Assembly (NCBI RefSeq): GCF_009834565.1
Contig: NZ_CP019428.1
Span: 6,014,001-6,078,000 of the forward strand
Reading direction: 5' to 3'
Source: Pseudomonas sp. R76
GTDB lineage: Bacteria > Pseudomonadota > Gammaproteobacteria > Pseudomonadales > Pseudomonadaceae
DNA length: 64,000 nucleotides
Under the pieces are notes generated by a model. That model ran no database searches and was not told the DNA's origin. It worked only from the letters and a program-made list of their open reading frames with translations. The position numbers and the translations under genes are program-made. Shown here one piece after another: positions 60,749 through 64,000 of the stretch. The first letter of the stretch is position 1. Each line of letters starts with the position of its first letter.

Positions 60749-61048
60749 TTACTCAGCACTGCTGCTGAAATCGAGATCTTGGCCTGGCTGAAGGGAGATA
60801 ACTGCCTTCTTCCAGTCATTACGCTTGCCCAGACCGCGAGCAGTGCGCTTGCTCTTACCCAGAACATTCAGGGTAGTAACACGCTCTACTTTCACGCTGA
60901 ACAGGCTTTCGACGGCCTTCTTGATTTCCAGCTTGGTTGCGTCAGTTGCAACCTTGAAAACGAACTGGCCTTTCTTGTCAGCCAGAACCGTAGCCTTTTC
61001 GGAAACGTGCGGGCCAAGCAGAACTTTAAATACGCGTTCCTGGTTCAT
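60749..61048 (-). CDS. rplW: 50S ribosomal protein L23
   Basis: The 99-residue protein has [20 protein letters not shown] and [20 protein letters not shown]. It docks trigger factor and SRP at the tunnel exit. It overlaps rplD by 4 bases. Confidence 0.99.
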
Positions 61049-61647
61049 CCCAGCAGCTCCTCGAATTTCTTCACGGCCGACACGGTGATCAACACCTTGT
61101 CGTATGCGATCAGACTAACTGGATCGGAACCTTGCACGTCACGTACATCAACGTGTGGCAGGTTGCGAGCAGCCAGGTACAGGTTCTGATCAACAGCTTC
61201 AGACACGATCAAAACGTCGGTCAGATTCATGTTGTTCAGCTTGCCCAGCAGATCTTTGGTTTTTGGACCTTCAACAGCGAAGTCCTGAACCACGACCAGA
61301 CGATCAGTACGCACGAGTTCAGCAAGGATGGAGCGCAGAGCTGCGCGGTACATCTTCTTGTTGAGCTTCTGAGTGTGATCCTGTGGACGAGCTGCGAAAG
61401 TGGTACCGCCGCCACGCCAGATTGGGCTACGGATAGTACCGGCACGAGCACGGCCAGTGCCTTTCTGACGCCAAGGGCGCTTACCGCCACCACGTACGTC
61501 GGAACGGGTCTTTTGCTGCTTGCTACCTTGACGGCCGCCGGCCATGTAGGCCACGACTGCTTGGTGAACCAGCGTCTCGTTGAATTCGCCGCCAAATGTC
61601 AGTTCGGAAACTTCGATCGCTTGAGCGTCATTTACATTTAATTGCAT
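61045..61647 (-). CDS. rplD: 50S ribosomal protein L4
   Basis: The 200-residue protein has the tunnel loop [20 protein letters not shown] and [20 protein letters not shown]. In E. coli L4 also represses the S10 operon; here the S10 leader is short (about 55 bases), so that control may not apply. Confidence 0.99.
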
Positions 61648-61659
61648 GTCAGCTTCCCC

Positions 61660-62295
61660 TTAACCGCGAGCCTTGGCCGCTGGACGTACAACCAGGTTGC
61701 CGCCAGTAGCGCCAGGAACAGCACCCTTGACCAACAACAGATTGCGTTCAGCGTCGACGCGCACTACTTCGAGGGACTGCACGGTCACGCGCTCAGCGCC
61801 CATATGACCGGACATTTTTTTGCCCTTGAATACACGACCAGGAGTCTGGCACTGGCCAATAGAGCCCGGGACGCGGTGGGAAACGGAGTTACCGTGAGTG
61901 TTGTCTTGGCCACGGAAATTCCAACGCTTGATCGTACCCTGGAAGCCTTTACCTTTGGACTGACCGGTTACATCAACCAGTTGACCAGCAGCGAAGATTT
62001 CAGCGTTGATCAGATCGCCAGCCTGGTAGTCGCCATCTTCAAGACGGAACTCCATAACAGTGCGACCAGCTGCAACGTTTGCTTTAGCGAAGTGACCTGC
62101 TTGAGCAGCAGTCACGCGCGAAGCACGACGCTCGCCGACAGTGACTTGCACTGCACGATAGCCATCGGTTTCTTCAGTTTTGAACTGGGTGACGCGATTC
62201 GGTTCGATCTCAATGACCGTGACCGGAATGGAGACACCTTCTTCGGTGAAAATACGGGTCATACCGCATTTACGACCGACTACACCAATAGTCAT
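61660..62295 (-). CDS. rplC: 50S ribosomal protein L3
   Basis: The 211-residue protein has [20 protein letters not shown] and [21 protein letters not shown] glutamine in this last region is methylated by PrmB in many bacteria. It lies 81 bases after rpsJ, an unusually wide gap inside the operon. Confidence 0.99.
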   Translation of the reverse strand: MTIGVVGRKCGMTRIFTEEGVSIPVTVIEIEPNRVTQFKTEETDGYRAVQVTVGERRASRVTAAQAGHFAKANVAAGRTVMEFRLEDGDYQAGDLINAEIFAAGQLVDVTGQSKGKGFQGTIKRWNFRGQDNTHGNSVSHRVPGSIGQCQTPGRVFKGKKMSGHMGAERVTVQSLEVVRVDAERNLLLVKGAVPGATGGNLVVRPAAKARG

Positions 62296-62376
62296 GTTGT
62301 AAACCTCATGAGTGTACGGGGCTTTCACCCGCTATGGCCGCCCATTTCAGAGCGTTACACGACTAAGACCCAAGTC

Positions 62377-62688
62377 TTAGCCGAGGCTGATCTGTACTTC
62401 CACACCGGCCGCCAGATCGAGCTTCATAAGAGCATCAACGGTTTTATCCGTTGGCTGGACGATGTCCAGTACGCGCTTATGAGTACGGATCTCGTACTGG
62501 TCACGCGCGTCTTTGTTGACGTGCGGGGAGACCAGAACGGTGAACCGCTCTTTACGGGTAGGCAGTGGAATTGGACCACGCACTTGAGCACCAGTACGTT
62601 TCGCGGTTTCCACGATTTCCTGGGTGGATTGGTCGATCAGGCGATGGTCAAAAGCCTTCAACCTGATACGGATTTGCTGATTTTGCAT
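62377..62688 (-). CDS. rpsJ: 30S ribosomal protein S10 (NusE)
   Basis: The 103-residue protein has [20 protein letters not shown] and [21 protein letters not shown]10 is also the partner of NusB (14707) in antitermination. It is first in the S10 operon, behind the strong promoter at 62751-62779. Confidence 0.99.
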
Positions 62689-62750
62689 TGGATTTCAGAC
62701 TCCGGCTGCTATTCCCAGCGAGCGCAATACGCCCGTTAAAAGGAGGCGCA

Positions 62751-62779
62751 ATTCTATAGACGGCCCTGATAGGTGTCAA
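62751..62779 (-). promoter_or_regulatory. Strong sigma70 promoter of the S10 operon
   Basis: On the minus strand a consensus TTGACA (62779-62774) is followed after exactly 17 bases by TAGAAT (62756-62751). It lies a few bases beyond the tuf terminator and about 60 bases before rpsJ. Confidence 0.88.
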
Positions 62780-62783
62780 CCCA

Positions 62784-62813
62784 ATAAAAAAGGCCCCCGC
62801 TAAGCGGGGGCCT
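62784..62813 (-). terminator. tuf terminator
   Basis: AGGCCCCCGC (62791-62800) pairs perfectly with GCGGGGGCCT (62804-62813) around a three-base loop, followed on the minus strand by TTTTTATT. It lies 34 bases after the tuf stop. Confidence 0.95.
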
Positions 62814-62847
62814 CCTCAAAACATCAAGGCTATCTCAGAAGAGATAA

Positions 62848-64000
62848 TTACTCGATGATTTTAGCTACAACGCCAGCACCAACGGTACGGCCGCCTTCAC
62901 GGATAGCGAAGCGCAGACCGTCTTCCATTGCGATGGTTTTGATCAGGGTAACAACCATTTTGATGTTGTCGCCTGGCATAACCATTTCAACGCCTTCCGG
63001 CAGTTCGCAGTTACCAGTCACGTCAGTAGTACGGAAGTAGAACTGTGGACGGTAGCCTTTGAAGAACGGAGTGTGACGACCGCCTTCTTCTTTGCTCAGC
63101 ACGTACACTTCAGCTTCGAACTTGGTGTGCGGCTTAACCGAACCTGGCTTAACCAGAACCTGGCCACGCTCAACGTCGTCACGCTTGGTACCACGCAGCA
63201 GAACGCCGCAGTTCTCGCCAGCACGACCTTCGTCGAGCAGCTTACGGAACATTTCAACACCGGTGCAGGTGGTGACGGTAGTGTCACGCAGACCAACGAT
63301 TTCCAGTGGATCTTGAACCTTAACGATACCGCGCTCGATACGGCCAGTCACAACAGTACCGCGACCGGAGATCGAGAATACGTCTTCGATTGGCATCAGG
63401 AACGGCTTGTCGATAACACGAACTGGATCTGGGATGTAGCTGTCCAGAGTTTCAACCAGTTTACGAACGGACGTGGTGCCCATTTCGTTGTCGTCTTTGC
63501 CTTCCAGAGCCATACGAGCAGAACCGATGATGATCGGAGTGTCGTCGCCTGGGAAGTCGTAAGTGCTCAGCAGATCGCGCACTTCCATCTCAACCAGTTC
63601 CAGCAGCTCAGCGTCGTCTACCAGGTCAGCCTTGTTCAGGTAAACCACGATGTACGGAACGCCTACCTGACGGGACAGCAGGATGTGCTCACGGGTTTGT
63701 GGCATCGGACCATCAGCGGCCGAGCAAACCAGGATTGCGCCGTCCATCTGGGCAGCACCGGTGATCATGTTCTTCACATAGTCAGCGTGACCTGGGCAGT
63801 CAACGTGAGCGTAGTGACGGATCAGCGAGTTGTATTCAACGTGCGCGGTGTTGATGGTGATACCACGAGCTTTTTCTTCTGGTGCGCTGTCGATTTTATC
63901 GAAATCAACGATTGCGGAACCGAAAACTTCGGAGCAAACGCGAGTCAGAGCAGCAGTCAGAGTGGTTTTACCGTGGTCAACGTGACCGATGGTGCCAACG
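62848..64000 (-). CDS. tuf: Elongation factor Tu (N-terminus beyond window)
   Basis: About 384 residues are visible, beginning [12 protein letters not shown], the P-loop, so roughly 13 residues are missing. The G domain has [20 protein letters not shown] and [10 protein letters not shown], and domains 2 and 3 follow ([38 protein letters not shown]). EF-Tu delivers aminoacyl-tRNA to the ribosome. The gene lies directly upstream of the S10 operon, as usual for the tuf copy after fusA, and has its own terminator. Confidence 0.99.
   Translation of the reverse strand, partial: VGTIGHVDHGKTTLTAALTRVCSEVFGSAIVDFDKIDSAPEEKARGITINTAHVEYNSLIRHYAHVDCPGHADYVKNMITGAAQMDGAILVCSAADGPMPQTREHILLSRQVGVPYIVVYLNKADLVDDAELLELVEMEVRDLLSTYDFPGDDTPIIIGSARMALEGKDDNEMGTTSVRKLVETLDSYIPDPVRVIDKPFLMPIEDVFSISGRGTVVTGRIERGIVKVQDPLEIVGLRDTTVTTCTGVEMFRKLLDEGRAGENCGVLLRGTKRDDVERGQVLVKPGSVKPHTKFEAEVYVLSKEEGGRHTPFFKGYRPQFYFRTTDVTGNCELPEGVEMVMPGDNIKMVVTLIKTIAMEDGLRFAIREGGRTVGAGVVAKIIE

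Overview
The window is a chromosomal segment of a Pseudomonas of the P. fluorescens group. The evidence is the gene order, the high G+C codon use, and the many hairpin repeats of the GTGGGAGC-type REP family typical of fluorescent pseudomonads. Several blocks follow the order I know from P. aeruginosa: xseB-ispA-dxs; ribA; thiL-nusB-ribH-ribBA-ribC-ribD-nrdR; a thioredoxin gene, a four-gene zinc-responsive set, oprG and an epimerase gene; ssb-MFS-uvrA-ferritin-katA-rplQ. There are no rRNA or tRNA genes, CRISPR arrays, integrases or transposases.

Layout. 1-5182: the 3' part of a large repeat-bearing HrpK-like gene, a DUF1016/YhcG PD-(D/E)XK nuclease gene, and a flavodoxin-fold oxidoreductase overlapping a MerR-family regulator. 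5298-8433: xseB-ispA-dxs (exonuclease VII small subunit and isoprenoid precursors). 8573-12797: B12 uptake and riboflavin genes: a btuB-like receptor broken by two in-frame stop codons, a lipoprotein, a BtuF-like binding protein, a membrane protein and ribA. 12927-19189: an amino-acid-type solute-binding protein, then thiL-nusB-ribH-ribBA-ribC-ribD-nrdR on the minus strand. 19329-25180: a lipoprotein, a methyltransferase, a YbbN-like thioredoxin, then a DUF2796 / ABC ATPase / FtsX-type permease / DUF3299 set. 25313-41603: oprG behind an Anr-like site, an epimerase, the giant helicase Lhr, a mechanosensitive channel, an EEP nuclease-clsB-ybhN membrane lipid operon, a hydrolase/DUF3182 pair, an isochorismatase-like hydrolase, tam and a BenM/CatM-like LysR regulator. 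41671-48740: ssb, a YajR-like MFS transporter, uvrA, a haem-free ferritin and katalase katA. 48987-64000: the tuf / S10 / spc / alpha ribosomal block, entirely on the minus strand and ending in the window with a partial tuf.

Most of the window is core genome. Points that stand out: the recently broken btuB beside an intact btuF; no pgpA after thiL; an NrdR zinc ribbon with an extra two residues between its second cysteine pair; a ferritin that keeps its ferroxidase residues but has Ala where bacterioferritin has its haem-binding Met; hairpin-promoter junctions at three places in the ribosomal block, each with the -35 element directly against the hairpin; and a large repeat-bearing HrpK-like protein without visible secretion genes. 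I did not find a convincing new multi-gene defence or mobile system. The best leads for new biology are the HrpK-like protein, the broken receptor and the regulatory junctions.
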